Shown: piece after piece, positions 30,901 to 40,608 of the stretch | Position numbering within the stretch: the stretch's first letter is position 1 | How the letters are laid out: each line of letters begins with the position of its first letter | NCBI GenBank assembly: GCA_015272395.1 | Contig: JACYLQ010000041.1 | Location: 1-64,000, forward strand | Source of the DNA: Calothrix sp. C42_A2020_038 | GTDB taxonomy: Bacteria > Cyanobacteriota > Cyanobacteriia > Cyanobacteriales > Nostocaceae | Direction: 5' to 3' | Length of the DNA stretch: 64,000 nucleotides | Translations under genes and position numbers: made by a program | Notes under the pieces: model-generated | The model's input: the letters and a program-made list of their open reading frames with translations, nothing else | Database searches by the model: none | Told to the model about the DNA's origin: nothing

Positions 30901-31281
30901 AATCTGGTTAACGATGACTCGTTCCGCACCATTAATGATAAAAGTACCTCGGTCAGTCATCAATGGCAGATCACCGATAAATACGTCCTGCTCTTTAATT
31001 TCACCAGTTTCTTTATTAATTAAGCGAGTTGGTACATACATCTGTACTGCATATGTACTATCACGCCGCTTGGCTTCTTCTACACTGTATTTGGGTTCTT
31101 TCATCTTGTAGTTTTGACCCAAGAAGTGCAGTTCGAGTTTACCTGTATAGTCAGTAATTGGACTGAAGGAATTCAATTCTTCTATTAACCCTTCTTCTAG
31201 AAACCAGCGAAAACTGGAGCGCTGGATTGCGATCAAGTCGGGTAAAAGAAAGGCGGGTTCCATTATCGAATCGTTAGTCAT
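27946..31281 (-). CDS. rpoB: DNA-directed RNA polymerase beta subunit (RpoB)
   Basis: The 1111-residue beta subunit. Conserved blocks include [20 protein letters not shown], the rifampicin-region sequence [60 protein letters not shown], and the C-terminal [32 protein letters not shown]. The start at 31281 ([16 protein letters not shown]) is chosen because GGTAGAGG lies just upstream and earlier in-frame codons give an unconserved hydrophobic extension. It heads the rpoB-rpoC1-rpoC2 operon. Confidence 0.98.
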   Translation of the reverse strand: MTNDSIMEPAFLLPDLIAIQRSSFRWFLEEGLIEELNSFSPITDYTGKLELHFLGQNYKMKEPKYSVEEAKRRDSTYAVQMYVPTRLINKETGEIKEQDVFIGDLPLMTDRGTFIINGAERVIVNQIVRSPGVYYKSEIDKNGRRTYSASLIPNRGAWLKFETDRNDLVWVRIDKTRKLSAQVLLKALGLSDNEIFDALRHPEYFQKTIEKEGQFSEEEALMELYRKLRPGEPPTVLGGQQLLDSRFFDAKRYDLGRVGRYKLNKKLRLSVPETVRVLTPTDILAAVDYLINLEFDIGNIDDIDHLGNRRVRSVGELLQNQVRVGLNRLERIIRERMTVSDAEVLTPASLVNPKPLVAAIKEFFGSSQLSQFMDQTNPLAELTHKRRLSALGPGGLTRERAGFAVRDIHPSHYGRICPIETPEGPNAGLIGSLATHARVNLYGFLETPYRQVENAKVRYDLPVVYMTADEEDDLRVAAGDAATDENGYLIGQVPIRYRQEFSTTTPEQVDCVAVSPVQIVSVATSMIPFLEHDDANRALMGSNMQRQAVPLLKPERPLVGTGLEAQAARDSGMVIVSRTDGDVTYVDATEIRVRPRIKNAEGEISTKPSDIKEIKYYLSKYQRSNQDTCLNQKPLVRMGEKVVAGQVLADGSSTEGGELALGQNIVVAYMPWEGYNYEDAILISERLVQDDIYTSIHIEKYEIEARQTKLGPEEITREIPNVGEDALRQLDEQGIIRIGAWVESGDILVGKVTPKGESDQPPEEKLLRAIFGEKARDVRDNSLRVPNGEKGRVVDVRLFTREQGDELPPGANMVVRVYVAQKRKIQVGDKMAGRHGNKGIISKILPLEDMPYLPDGSTVDIVLNPLGVPSRMNVGQVFECLLGWAGHNLGVRFKITPFDEMYGEESSRAIVHGKLQEARDETGKNWVYNPDNPGKIMVYDGRTGEPFDRPVTIGVAYMLKLVHLVDDKIHARSTGPYSLVTQQPLGGKAQQGGQRFGEMEVWALEAFGAAYTLQELLTVKSDDMQGRNEALNAIVKGKAIPRPGTPESFKVLMRELQSLGLDIAVHKVETQNDGSSLDVEVDLMADQGNRRTPPRPTYESLSSRDTSDEDE

Positions 31282-32045
31282 GCCTCTACCTTGGTCAAAG
31301 AAGATTAAACTGAAGGCTGGGAATACTGGAAGTAATAAATACTTAACTGGACTTAACTGGTAGTTCTTTCGCACTCACAGTCAACTTAGTTGGAGTAAAC
31401 TTCAGACAAATGAAGCTTCCCAAACTGAACAAATAGCTGTTTTGCGATGACTGATGGTAAGTGTAGCCCAAAACTACCCATAAGCCTTACTACTCCTAGT
31501 TGAGAGCGGTGTTCCATATATATATTTACTTTGCTCACTTCCCCTCCAAAAAGCGCATCATTTTACTTACAACAAGCACCATTTCAACATCTCGCTAACT
31601 AACCTCCCCCAGATGAAGGAGGCTCCTGTGTAATCAATTACAACTGTGTAGATATTTTATTACTTGCAAAAAATAAGATTTTTATTATAGTTAGGTTATC
31701 GTGTGTGGAAAGTTGATGAGTCAATCGCATTTACTTTGTTCGAGCAAACAGTAGCCTACCAAGATTTAACAGTTCAAACTAGTTTTGGTGTCGTAGATTT
31801 TGTCAAAGCATAATGCTTGTTTCACAGACAACTTTGGGAGAGAATATAGGGAGAGAATATATTTATACATACTGCCCACTCGTAAAAAATGAATGGCTTT
31901 ATGTTCAGACAGTATACAGCCTAAAATTACTTCCTTTACCATTATGGCGCAAGAAAGCATTTTTTGGAGGAAATGATTTTAGCATATTTTGTCCCCCATC
32001 CTACATTGTTTAAAGTCAGACTAAATTATATAGTATAAATTGACT
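31282..32045. other. rpoB upstream region, no gene
   Basis: The 764 bases between tatD and rpoB (both minus strand) hold only short out-of-context ORFs. The rpoB promoter must lie here. A TATATATATA run at 31516-31525 and a TTATTAC...TATTATAG stretch near 31660-31690 are AT-rich candidates, but I cannot assign a -35/-10 pair. No hairpin of note was found. Confidence 0.45.
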
Positions 32046-32831
32046 TTATAGCGTTAATCCAAAAAGTTGACAAGCATTTTTGGTTGTTTGATCTGCTATT
32101 ACCTCAATTGTTTGACCCCGCAATGCCGCAACATGCTCCGCGATATAACGAACGTATGAAGGTTCGTTTCGTTTAGCTCCACGTTTAGGGTGAGGCGCCA
32201 GAAAAGGACAGTCAGTTTCAATTAAAAGTCGCTCTGGACTCACAATTTTACAACTTGATTGAATCTCCTTGGCATTTTTGAAAGTTACGGTACCACTAAA
32301 ACTGATATAAAACCCTAAATCTAAAAACCATTGAGTTTGTTCTGGTGTTCCACCCCAACAATGCATTACACCCCTTAGTCTCTCACCTTTAAGATTTTTC
32401 CAGCGTTGCAGAACTTCTAGAACTTGAGCAGCGGCATCGCGACAATGGATAATCACAGGTAAATTCAGAGCCGTTGCAATGTCTAACTGTGCCTCAAACA
32501 CAAACAATTGCTGTTCGTAGTTATCGGCTTTGTAGAAATCCAGCCCCATTTCCCCAATCGCGACTACCTTCGAGTCTGATTTCGCTAGCGCTAAAATCTC
32601 TCCACCAGTCTGATTATTCCACTTGGATGCATCAAGCGGATGCAACCCTACTGCAAAGCTCAATTCTGGAACGCACGCTGCTATTGCTTGAATGCTAGAA
32701 AACTCTGATGGCTCGACACAGGAGTGAACTAAATGCACGACACCTGCTTCTTGCCATCGCGAGCGTACAGAAGCAAAGTCTTGCTGGAAAACCTCAAAAT
32801 TGAGGTGTACATGAGTATCAATCAATTGCAT
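32046..32831 (-). CDS. tatD: TatD family metal-dependent deoxyribonuclease
   Basis: The 261-residue TIM-barrel hydrolase has the metal ligands in IDTHVHLNF (H-x-H), [23 protein letters not shown] and [17 protein letters not shown]. Members degrade DNA from the 3' end and act in repair or turnover (family knowledge). It lies between rpsT and rpoB on the same strand, an order I know from other cyanobacteria. It is 80 bases after rpsT, so the two are probably cotranscribed. Confidence 0.94.
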   Translation of the reverse strand: MQLIDTHVHLNFEVFQQDFASVRSRWQEAGVVHLVHSCVEPSEFSSIQAIAACVPELSFAVGLHPLDASKWNNQTGGEILALAKSDSKVVAIGEMGLDFYKADNYEQQLFVFEAQLDIATALNLPVIIHCRDAAAQVLEVLQRWKNLKGERLRGVMHCWGGTPEQTQWFLDLGFYISFSGTVTFKNAKEIQSSCKIVSPERLLIETDCPFLAPHPKRGAKRNEPSYVRYIAEHVAALRGQTIEVIADQTTKNACQLFGLTL

Positions 32832-32911
32832 TTTTTACGTTCGTGAATTACTTAGCTATAACCGCTTTCCTAATATTATTAACGAAGCGTTCAAAGCTAA
32901 GGTAACTTTCC

Positions 32912-33214
32912 TTAAGCTGTTAAGGTTTGGCGAGTTACGGATTTAAGGCGTTGTGCAAGTCTAGATTTCTTACGGGCGCCGTTGTTTGAGTGCAGTACGC
33001 CGCGTTTGACAGATTTATCAATCTTACTGTAAGCCTCAGACATACGAGCCATTAATTCAGTTTTCGACTCTTCTGAAGGACTTGCAGCATAAGCGTTTAA
33101 CGCTACGAAATACTTCTTCATCAGTGTTTTGACTGCTGACTTATAAGCTTTATTACGCATCCGGTTGCGTTCTGCGATTTTGGCACGCTTGAGAGCTGAC
33201 TTATTGTTCGCCAC
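32912..33214 (-). CDS. rpsT: 30S ribosomal protein S20
   Basis: The 100-residue, lysine/arginine-rich helical protein has the S20 hallmarks [33 protein letters not shown] and [19 protein letters not shown]; it binds 16S rRNA in the small subunit. The start is GTG at 33214 (reading V-A-N-N-K-S with formyl-Met), with GGAA upstream; no ATG fits the family start. It is the first gene of the rpsT-tatD-rpo block. Confidence 0.96.
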   Translation of the reverse strand: MANNKSALKRAKIAERNRMRNKAYKSAVKTLMKKYFVALNAYAASPSEESKTELMARMSEAYSKIDKSVKRGVLHSNNGARKKSRLAQRLKSVTRQTLTA

Positions 33215-34017
33215 TGGTTAGTTCCAAAAAATATCTACTAAAATGTACACACACTACTAGATTTACTAATATAGCATCCTTCTTGACAATGTAAAGATTT
33301 CAAGAAAATTTTTTTTCGCAGTGGTGCTAATAACTTGACAGTCGAAGTCATTAGCGAAATCTTGCCCAAATAATAATTTTTAGTTATTAATTAAATAAAA
33401 TTGTTAACTAAAAATTATATAAAACAATTAGTGAGAAATTGGTAGATTAAAAACAAATCTAGTTTTGACAGAAAAATTAACATTTGAAGCAGTAATAACA
33501 CGTAAGTTGATCATCGAGAAACAAATAAATTACTAAATATTAGTTTTGTTATATCTCTATGTTTATACTAAAAGATTAACCACATTATCACTCACACTTA
33601 ATCATTTATACTGTTATTTAATTTTTTACGATTTTGAATGTCAAATCAGAAACAATAACCAATAATCAAAGTAATAGAGGCAAATAAGCGTTAAATTAGT
33701 ATTGATCAAAATGAAAAAAGTGACTTTTAATACCGTATTTTTACATAAGAAGTAATAACTAAAACAATTAGATAAATTATACATTGTAGAGAAGGAATAA
33801 TTCATCAAAAATTTAATTAATGTATATCCCTCTTCATAAGCTATATATTGAAAAAGTTGTGCATACAGACTAAATTGGATACTAAAGCAGTAATCATATA
33901 CACTTAGCGCCCAGGAAAAATCTGATATAGTTTTACATATTTTTTACAGAATGATTACTGTTACTGCGCTCGCGCAAATGTATGTTATTTCGACAAGTAA
34001 CTAAACACAAATAAGAC
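33215..34017. other. AT-rich divergent intergenic region
   Basis: 803 bases of AT-rich DNA between divergent rpsT and the hypothetical membrane gene. The only distinct structure is a hairpin at 33326-33355 (GCTAATAACTT against AAGTCATTAGC, one mismatch, 8-base loop), which would lie in the rpsT leader. No ORF with coding character and no RNA gene was recognised. Confidence 0.5.
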
Positions 34018-34902
34018 ATGAGCCTATCAGCACTAGGAAAATTTATTTTGCCGCCAGTCATTGCCGCAGCTGGAGTATTTTCAGCAATGAACTTCCCTTT
34101 AGCTATGATGGGCGACAAGCCAGTTGGTATTAAATATGAAGAAGAGCCGGTTTTTGATGGCAGAATCAGAGATATTGCTCCTCCATATGTGGTATTCGTA
34201 ACTGCTTTGAGCTTTGGAGTTGGTATTGGGGTTGCAGCAATAAACGGATGGCGAAGTTCTGCTCGTAAATCGTCGCAGTATCAGCAACAGTTGACAAATC
34301 TCGAAGAGCATTTAGAGCAGAAAGACAGATTACTAAAAGAACTAAAGCTTTCAGAAACAAGGTTACAAGTATCTGGGCTAAGTAGGTTTTTAGATGATGA
34401 AGTGCCTTTTGATCAACCAGCTCTCTCGAAACCGTTACCTGCGGTTGTAAATCAACCAGTTGTAACTCAGCCAGTTGTCGCGCAAGCTTCAGGTCAAAAG
34501 TACGAGTCACCTAGCAACATGTTACCTTCTTTGGCGCCGAAACCAGTTGCGACTACAGCAGTAACTCAAAAAGCAATGCCAGTTCAAGGAGCAATTACTA
34601 GTGCAAAAAATGCAGCAAAGGCATTTACGTCAACAGCGTCTGCTCAAGCTTTCCTAAGCTATGATAAACAAAATGAAGTAAATGATAAGACAGTAGAAGT
34701 GAGTGCTGGTGAAAAACAACCAACATCAAATGGAGAATTTGAAGCTATACAGAAACAACTTAGAGAAATGATGGAGCAGATGCTCTTAATGCAGAGTAGC
34801 ATTCAGCAAATGCCTCAAACAGAAAAGACTCATACAAATCCGCCAGATAAATTCCAAGTTTACTACGAGGTGCCAACTTCAAGCGAAACACGGTTTCAAT
34901 AA
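34018..34902 (+). CDS. conserved hypothetical protein with two membrane helices and coiled coil
   Basis: I do not recognise a named function. The 294-residue protein has two hydrophobic segments (about 9-29, ILPPVIAAAGVFSAMNF; and 55-74, YVVFVTALSFGVGIGVAAING), then a charged helical stretch likely to be a coiled coil (about 84-115, SQYQQQLTNLEEHLEQKDRLLKELK). A low-complexity Gln/Val/Ala/Pro region follows, with a second short helix (about 245-270, EFEAIQKQLREMMEQMLLMQ). It probably sits in the inner or thylakoid membrane with a large soluble tail. It starts at ATG 34018 and is not linked to an operon. Confidence 0.7.
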   Translation: MSLSALGKFILPPVIAAAGVFSAMNFPLAMMGDKPVGIKYEEEPVFDGRIRDIAPPYVVFVTALSFGVGIGVAAINGWRSSARKSSQYQQQLTNLEEHLEQKDRLLKELKLSETRLQVSGLSRFLDDEVPFDQPALSKPLPAVVNQPVVTQPVVAQASGQKYESPSNMLPSLAPKPVATTAVTQKAMPVQGAITSAKNAAKAFTSTASAQAFLSYDKQNEVNDKTVEVSAGEKQPTSNGEFEAIQKQLREMMEQMLLMQSSIQQMPQTEKTHTNPPDKFQVYYEVPTSSETRFQ

Positions 34903-34971
34903 TAGGCATTTAATTTGGGCAAGTTGTTTATCAGCTTGCCCAATGATTTTATAGATATACAGATATCAAGA

Positions 34972-35745
34972 TTAGCGTAAAAATTCTGATTTTGAGAGGC
35001 GGGCAGTAGTTTGCCTTGACTTACTAACTTCGGGAGGAGTGAATACGGAAGCTACTGTTTCGGGCTGAATAGTATATCTATTTCCCCAACCATCATTGAT
35101 ATCTTCTGCAAGCCTTTGTGGTGGAACAGTTTTTCCGGTGGGTAGTGGAATACTTAAAGATTGGCTAGCTTGTACGTATTTTTCTCCTTGATTGGTAAAA
35201 CGTAATGACTTACCCTCAAGCGATTGGGTTTGTGTTTGAGACTGTACGGTGTTTTGATTTTCTAATTTTTGAATTTGACCTTGTGGGTCAAAGGTGGCTG
35301 TAAAGATCACGTCATTTTCTGGAGTTTGTTGGGAGTTAGATTGCTGTTGCCAGATTTCTTTATAACTGCCATCTGGTGAAACTTGCCAAAGATTTAAGTC
35401 TGCTTGCCATTGCCCTTGTTTGACTTCGACTATCTTGCGGTCAAGGATTGAACGATTAGCTTCCAAGTCTGCATCCACTGTTTGTGAATCATTACGTAGG
35501 TAACGAACTGCTGTAATTGCGATTTGACTAGATTCGGGTAGGTTGGTGGTACCGACCACTTTGTATACACCGCTACTGCTAGACGACTGTATATTTTTTA
35601 TCTCTAAGCTAACTTCATTTTGTGTTTTTTGTGTACAACCGTAGTTTGTAGCAAGCAATACCAAAGATGTGATAGCAATTAAAAGTCTACTAGCAGTATA
35701 TTTTCGGGAACGATAGTGATTTAGAGTGAAATAGAGATTGTGCAT
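34972..35745 (-). CDS. putative secreted lipoprotein, divergent to the cellulose operon
   Basis: The 257-residue protein has a hydrophobic N-terminal segment (LLIAITSLVLLATNYGC) ending in a lipobox-like NYGC with Cys37, so it is probably exported and lipid-anchored. The mature part has a beta-rich region (EVSLEIKNIQ ... VYKVVGTTNLPESSQIAITAVRYL), a Gln-rich middle and a C-terminal block DDINDGWGNRYTIQPETVASVF-like in reading. No named family is recognised. It is divergently transcribed from the beta-barrel gene, sharing a 218-base promoter gap, so a role in the envelope or export process is possible but not shown. Confidence 0.68.
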   Translation of the reverse strand: MHNLYFTLNHYRSRKYTASRLLIAITSLVLLATNYGCTQKTQNEVSLEIKNIQSSSSSGVYKVVGTTNLPESSQIAITAVRYLRNDSQTVDADLEANRSILDRKIVEVKQGQWQADLNLWQVSPDGSYKEIWQQQSNSQQTPENDVIFTATFDPQGQIQKLENQNTVQSQTQTQSLEGKSLRFTNQGEKYVQASQSLSIPLPTGKTVPPQRLAEDINDGWGNRYTIQPETVASVFTPPEVSKSRQTTARLSKSEFLR

Positions 35746-35963
35746 AGAGTGTTTGCTTAGACAACTGAATTTACTGTACGTATAGCCTATATTTTGCCCG
35801 ATTTTTCTGAAAAAAGTGGTATTAAATAAAAAGCTTTATGCGTTCTTGATGTAGTTGATTATCATCTACAAAATATGTACACTGTCCTCGAATATACTCT
35901 GAATATTTGCTAAAGTGGCGACATCTACCAAGCACAAAATTTACAAAACATAAAAATAGGCTA

Positions 35964-38090
35964 ATGAAGCCCACTGTATTTGATTGTCATAAATTTACTT
36001 CTCTGAAACTGACATACAAGCTTTACCTGTTGATGTGTGCTGCTTCCACCTCCTTTTTCTGGGTGCTAGCAACAAATCAACCCCTTAAAGCTCAGGTCAA
36101 TAACTTCGCTCAAATAGATGCCAATCCTCAATCCAAAATTGAGGTCTTGTTACCAGTACCAAGCTCACCTGTTCCAAGCAAAAAGGCAAAATCGCAGCCA
36201 GTACCACCGCCACCAGCCGAAACTTGGCAATCAAACGCTGCATTACCCATTGGAACAGGTTTGGGAAGTGTAAACAATGTGATGCTCTCGGACGAAGCAA
36301 CTAATTCACTAAGTCAGTTAGAAAATTCTTTTATTCAACTTCATCAGAATACGCGCGCGAAATCGCAGCCATCTCGACCTTCTGTGAGTGCGGCAAAATT
36401 AGTAGCAGTTATTGATGGTGAAAATTCTAACCCTGGTCTAGGACTTCCACAACTGACACAACCAGCGCAGCAAAATAGTTTGGTCGTGTCACAAAGCCTT
36501 GTGCAGTCGTCTCAATTTGGTTCAGCAAGCACCCAAGAATTTACTGCACCTAGTGCGGCTCCAATTACTTCACCAACATTCAACCAATTATTAAATTCGC
36601 CAGCTTCAAGTGGTGCAGTTGCTCCTCTACCTCCAATCATTGGCGAAAGTCAACAATCCCAGTTCAGTTCAAATTTAGCTACTAATTCAACTCCAACTTT
36701 TAACCAGTTATTAAACTCGAATGGAGGCACCCAAGCTAGTTTGGCGGGTGGGGGTACTCCAACATTTAATCAATTACTGAATACCTCAAGAGTTGTAAAT
36801 CAGCCTGTTGCTAATAAAAACGTACAACCAACGTTTGAGCAAATATTAAACGCTCAACAAAATATTGGACAGGCATCAACGCCAAGCACACCACTGAGTT
36901 ACGAACAAATTCTTAATGCGGCTCCAATTGGAAACTCTTCTCAATCTGTAGCAGAAGCGGCACCCCCCACATTTAACCAAATTTTGAATTCGCAAGGTGG
37001 AGCTTTCCCACAACCGGGTGAACCTCTACAGCGAGAACAAATACAAAGTCAAGCCAGACCAGATAGAACACCACGTCCGTCAACAGAAGCACGACCTCTG
37101 TTAAACAGCAGTGCCTTAACAGAACCATCACTAAGGATAGAAGGTGTGTATGTTACACAAAAAGAGACATCAGCACGGGCAAGAGTAGCAGGTCTTTACC
37201 CACTAACTCCAAACGTTTTATTTGGAGCAACCCTTGATTTGGTTAGTAGTGGTAGTAGCTTTACTGACTCGCGCAACGAAGGTCTAAACATCAACGAACT
37301 ATACTTCGCAACTTCGCTAGCTGGTTTACCTAATTTGCGATTTGTTGTTGGTCAGGTTGATTTAACTTCATACTTCGACCGTAACAGCTTTGCGAAAGAT
37401 GGTGCCAGCCAATTTTTCAATCCTGTTTTCCAAACCAACCCAGCTTTAGCTGCGACAGGTATTGCTTCGCGTCCTAGTTTACTTGTAAACTGGAGCGTCA
37501 CTGATAACATAGACGCAAAAGCTGCGGTATTCTCTTCCTCCAATAGCCTTAGTAACTTTACCTTAGATGGATTTGCTGGGGAAGTCGGTATTCGTTATGG
37601 TAATGCGATTATTCGTGGTACATATGCTACCGACCGCGATGGAGGAAACCGCGATTCATTCCCAGAAATATTTAGGATTGCAAGAGGAAATGGGCAGTTT
37701 GGAGTACTTCGCGATGACCGTGAAGAAGCATACGGTCTGAATGCTGAAGTCTACATTCCCAATCTGAAATTGGGGTTATTTGGTCGTTATGGCCGCTATG
37801 AAAACCGCGATGCTAACAGGAGTGCAGATACTTATGTTTTGGGCGCCAGTTTGCTAGATTTGTTTACTCCAGACGATCGACTGGGACTAGCTTATGGACA
37901 AGCTCTAACAAGTGACAATTTGCGTCGCAGTGACCGCCCTGATGTACTAGAAATGTACTACGACTTTCCGTTCTTATCTAATTTAAGGCTTGGTTTTTCA
38001 GTGCAAGGACGCGATAGTTTCGAGGAAACTGTCTTAGGTATCAGGGTGAAATCAGATTTTGATATTACCCCAAGGGGGAGAGTACGGTAA
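35964..38090 (+). CDS. outer-membrane beta-barrel protein (OprB-like) with N-terminal PTFNQLLN repeats; BcsC barrel counterpart
   Basis: About 708 residues from ATG 35964 (an in-frame TTG at 35907 is less likely). A hydrophobic export segment (about 18-40) precedes a low-complexity Pro/Ser/Gln region containing six copies of (P/S)-T-F-N-Q-(L/I)-L-N (about 202-346). The last 320 residues are alternating aromatic/glycine strands like the OprB-type porins of cyanobacteria (INELYFATSLAGLPNLRFVVGQ, YYDFPFLSNLRLGFSVQGRDSF). The stop TAA overlaps the next ATG (TAATG). Because a TPR protein, glucanase, BcsB and BcsA follow, I infer this is the outer-membrane pore for glucan, i.e. the BcsC barrel on its own gene. 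The SLH domain usual in cyanobacterial porins is missing. Confidence 0.75.
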   Translation: MKPTVFDCHKFTSLKLTYKLYLLMCAASTSFFWVLATNQPLKAQVNNFAQIDANPQSKIEVLLPVPSSPVPSKKAKSQPVPPPPAETWQSNAALPIGTGLGSVNNVMLSDEATNSLSQLENSFIQLHQNTRAKSQPSRPSVSAAKLVAVIDGENSNPGLGLPQLTQPAQQNSLVVSQSLVQSSQFGSASTQEFTAPSAAPITSPTFNQLLNSPASSGAVAPLPPIIGESQQSQFSSNLATNSTPTFNQLLNSNGGTQASLAGGGTPTFNQLLNTSRVVNQPVANKNVQPTFEQILNAQQNIGQASTPSTPLSYEQILNAAPIGNSSQSVAEAAPPTFNQILNSQGGAFPQPGEPLQREQIQSQARPDRTPRPSTEARPLLNSSALTEPSLRIEGVYVTQKETSARARVAGLYPLTPNVLFGATLDLVSSGSSFTDSRNEGLNINELYFATSLAGLPNLRFVVGQVDLTSYFDRNSFAKDGASQFFNPVFQTNPALAATGIASRPSLLVNWSVTDNIDAKAAVFSSSNSLSNFTLDGFAGEVGIRYGNAIIRGTYATDRDGGNRDSFPEIFRIARGNGQFGVLRDDREEAYGLNAEVYIPNLKLGLFGRYGRYENRDANRSADTYVLGASLLDLFTPDDRLGLAYGQALTSDNLRRSDRPDVLEMYYDFPFLSNLRLGFSVQGRDSFEETVLGIRVKSDFDITPRGRVR
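36568..37002 (+). repeat. six in-frame copies of an 8-residue motif in the barrel protein
   Basis: The motif PTFNQLLN or variants (PTFEQILN, SYEQILN, PTFNQILN) occurs near 36571, 36692, 36757, 36830, 36897 and 36967 on this strand, spaced 20 to 40 residues by Pro/Ser/Gln linkers. Spacing and third bases vary, so it is a protein-level repeat, not a recent DNA duplication. Confidence 0.85.
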
Positions 38091-40447
38091 TGAATATCGA
38101 GCAGAAAGGTAAAAGTTACTTTTGGGTGAATGTGGCATTCAAAACCCTTTCTTCTTTTTCAATTTACTTATTCGTTTTTACTTTCTTGATCGGAAATTCA
38201 CCTTTAAGCTTAATTGCTCCTGCCACTGCCCAAAGAGCAAGTTCAGCAGAGCAACGCGGGTTTAACCTGCTCAAAAAAGGTTGGGTGAATGATGCGATTA
38301 AAGCATTCCAGCAAGCCTTAAAAAGCAATCCACGCTCATTACAAGCGAAATTAGGGTTAGCTTTCAGCTATAACAAAGCCGGAAGAATTGATGATGCATG
38401 GAATGCTTACCAACAGGTACTAGCGCAAGACCCTAGTAATGAAGTGGCGTTAAAAGCAGTTGGTTTATTGGGCACTTACAAGCCACAGTGGCAACAAGCA
38501 GGAATTCGCGCGCTTTCTTCATTGTTACAACAAAACCCAAATGATTTGGAAGCGCGTAAGTGGCGAGCAACTCTCTACTTTTATCAAGGTAGGCAACCTG
38601 AAGCAGTTGCTGATTTTCAGATTGTTTTAGCGAATAATCCAACGCCAGATACAATTTTGAATGCTGCACAAGCGTACACCTATAACGGTGATGCGAATAA
38701 AGCTGTAGAGCTATTTAACCGTTACCGAGCCACAGGTAAACAAATTGTTGGTGATGCTGCTGTTGCATATGGTAAAGCACTGCGTGAGAGTGGGAATGCT
38801 GCCACTGCAGTAAGGGTTTTAGAAGCACAACTACAGCGCTCAGGATCTCTCGACCGAACAGGGATTGAGACGCGCAAAGAGTTAGCTGTTGCCTACCTGG
38901 CGAATGGACAACCAAACCAAGCAGTCTCAATACTACAGCCATTGCAAGGTAGACCTGATGCAGTGCTACCTTTAGCCCGCGCGCTCAATGATATCCGTAA
39001 ACGCTCGAATGATCCGGCATTAGCACAGCAAGTTGCAACACTTTACCGTCAAGCAATTTCCGCTAATCCAAATCCACCTTTATCGTTGGTACGCGAAGTC
39101 GCGGATGTGTTTAGTGGTTTACCTAACGGTGAGCAAACGGCACTTCAGCTTTACCGTCAGTTAGCTTCACAACAACCTAATGATAAAAGTTTGTTGATCA
39201 GGCAACTCGCACTTGAAAACAAGCTTGGTATGCTCTCTCGCGATGACTTGCGACAACGGTTAAGTTCAGCACTGCAACCTCTACCGTCAGATTCTGTACA
39301 GCAACAAAAATTAGCAGTAGCTTTAGCTGAAATTAGTACGCCAGATCCCAATTTTCTACCTGTATACCAAAATCTGGCTCAAATTCGTACAGATGTACCG
39401 ATGCTATATTTCCGGATCGCACAGATGTACTTACAGCTAGGTGATACAGCAGGAGCTAGACAGGCTCTAGCTTCCTATACAGCAACTCCTATCGGCAGTA
39501 GAGATTTGGCGCATCAACTGTTGGCAGCAGAAATCGAGCGTAGTGAAGGTAGTTTAGATGCGAGTATTAGACGTTACCAAGCTTTACTGAAAAGTAAGCC
39601 TGACCGTAGCGATATCTATAATGCTGGGTTGCGAGGATTTGCGGGGATTCTGCAACAGCAAAAGCGATATGACGAGGCACTAGTTGTATACGACGAACTG
39701 ATTAGTCGTAGCCCTCAAAGCCAAGAAACGCTATTGGGGCGTGCAGCAATAGCTTATCAAGCCCGTCGCATATCAGAAGCTGAAGCAAAAAGCATTTTAG
39801 AAAACTGGTTGTCAACACAACCTGCGACAAATGCACCACCTGAGTTATATAGCTTGGTGCAGGTTCTGCCGCTTTATCCGGAAAAAGAAGCTCTGTATAA
39901 CTACTTAGCGGAGTTAGACCCTAGTAATATTGCCATGCAATTACGGGTGGTTGAAGCATTAGCATCACGTAGCCCGTCACAAGCGCGCGCTCGTGTCAAA
40001 CAGCTGATAGCGCGATTGCCACAAAATGCTAATACCTACGATTTACAAGCACAGCTAGCTAGAGCATCTGGTGACTTGAAGTTGGCTGGCAAAATCTACG
40101 AGAGCGTTTTGGCACAACAGCCAGATAATCTTGCAGCATTGTCAGCACTGGCTGGTATTAGATTTGAACAGCAGCGGTTTGCATCAGCAGAGAATATTTA
40201 CTCAAAAGTAATAGAAGAGAAGCCAGAAGATTTGGAGGCACGTCGTGCTGTCGCCGATTTAACAGCGATTTTAGACAAGCCTTTGAGCGCACTGGCACAA
40301 ATGGAAGACTTACAAGTAGAGAAGATGCGTCAAGGTTCGCCAGACCCTGACTTGTCACGACGAATGCAGCAAGTTCAAGAAGAGTTTCTGCAACGCCGAG
40401 GATTTCAGCCGCCTTGGGAAGACCATTTAAGAAGAGGTGGTAATTAG
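38090..40447 (+). CDS. BcsC-like TPR protein without barrel (cellulose export scaffold)
   Basis: The 785-residue protein has a signal or anchor segment (about 17-45) and then TPR-like helical repeats nearly to its end (for example RGFNLLKKGWVNDAIKAFQQALKSNP and LGLAFSYNKAGRIDDAWNAYQQVLAQDP). In Escherichia-type BcsC, a periplasmic TPR superhelix is followed by an outer-membrane barrel in one chain (family knowledge). Here the TPR part ends without any barrel, while the preceding gene encodes one. The start overlaps the upstream stop by one base (TAATG), so translation is coupled. It should bridge the periplasm between BcsB and the pore. Rejecting a plain TPR protein depends mainly on context. 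Confidence 0.8.
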   Translation: MNIEQKGKSYFWVNVAFKTLSSFSIYLFVFTFLIGNSPLSLIAPATAQRASSAEQRGFNLLKKGWVNDAIKAFQQALKSNPRSLQAKLGLAFSYNKAGRIDDAWNAYQQVLAQDPSNEVALKAVGLLGTYKPQWQQAGIRALSSLLQQNPNDLEARKWRATLYFYQGRQPEAVADFQIVLANNPTPDTILNAAQAYTYNGDANKAVELFNRYRATGKQIVGDAAVAYGKALRESGNAATAVRVLEAQLQRSGSLDRTGIETRKELAVAYLANGQPNQAVSILQPLQGRPDAVLPLARALNDIRKRSNDPALAQQVATLYRQAISANPNPPLSLVREVADVFSGLPNGEQTALQLYRQLASQQPNDKSLLIRQLALENKLGMLSRDDLRQRLSSALQPLPSDSVQQQKLAVALAEISTPDPNFLPVYQNLAQIRTDVPMLYFRIAQMYLQLGDTAGARQALASYTATPIGSRDLAHQLLAAEIERSEGSLDASIRRYQALLKSKPDRSDIYNAGLRGFAGILQQQKRYDEALVVYDELISRSPQSQETLLGRAAIAYQARRISEAEAKSILENWLSTQPATNAPPELYSLVQVLPLYPEKEALYNYLAELDPSNIAMQLRVVEALASRSPSQARARVKQLIARLPQNANTYDLQAQLARASGDLKLAGKIYESVLAQQPDNLAALSALAGIRFEQQRFASAENIYSKVIEEKPEDLEARRAVADLTAILDKPLSALAQMEDLQVEKMRQGSPDPDLSRRMQQVQEEFLQRRGFQPPWEDHLRRGGN

Positions 40448-40608
40448 TAATCGCAGCATCTTGTTAATAGAAACTTGCAGTCCTAAGTTAATAGTCAAGC
40501 ATGAGAGGGGAACAATAAGCACAGGGATAGCAAAAAGGAACAACCCCTTCTACCTCTTCCCCTTTACTTCTTGTTTAAAGTTTTCTTCGCAAATGTTTTA
40601 AAAATCCA

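Noticed and set aside
31766-32013. Short overlapping ORFs on both strands upstream of rpoB
   Set aside because: They overlap each other antisense, have no ribosome-binding sites and no recognisable protein features.
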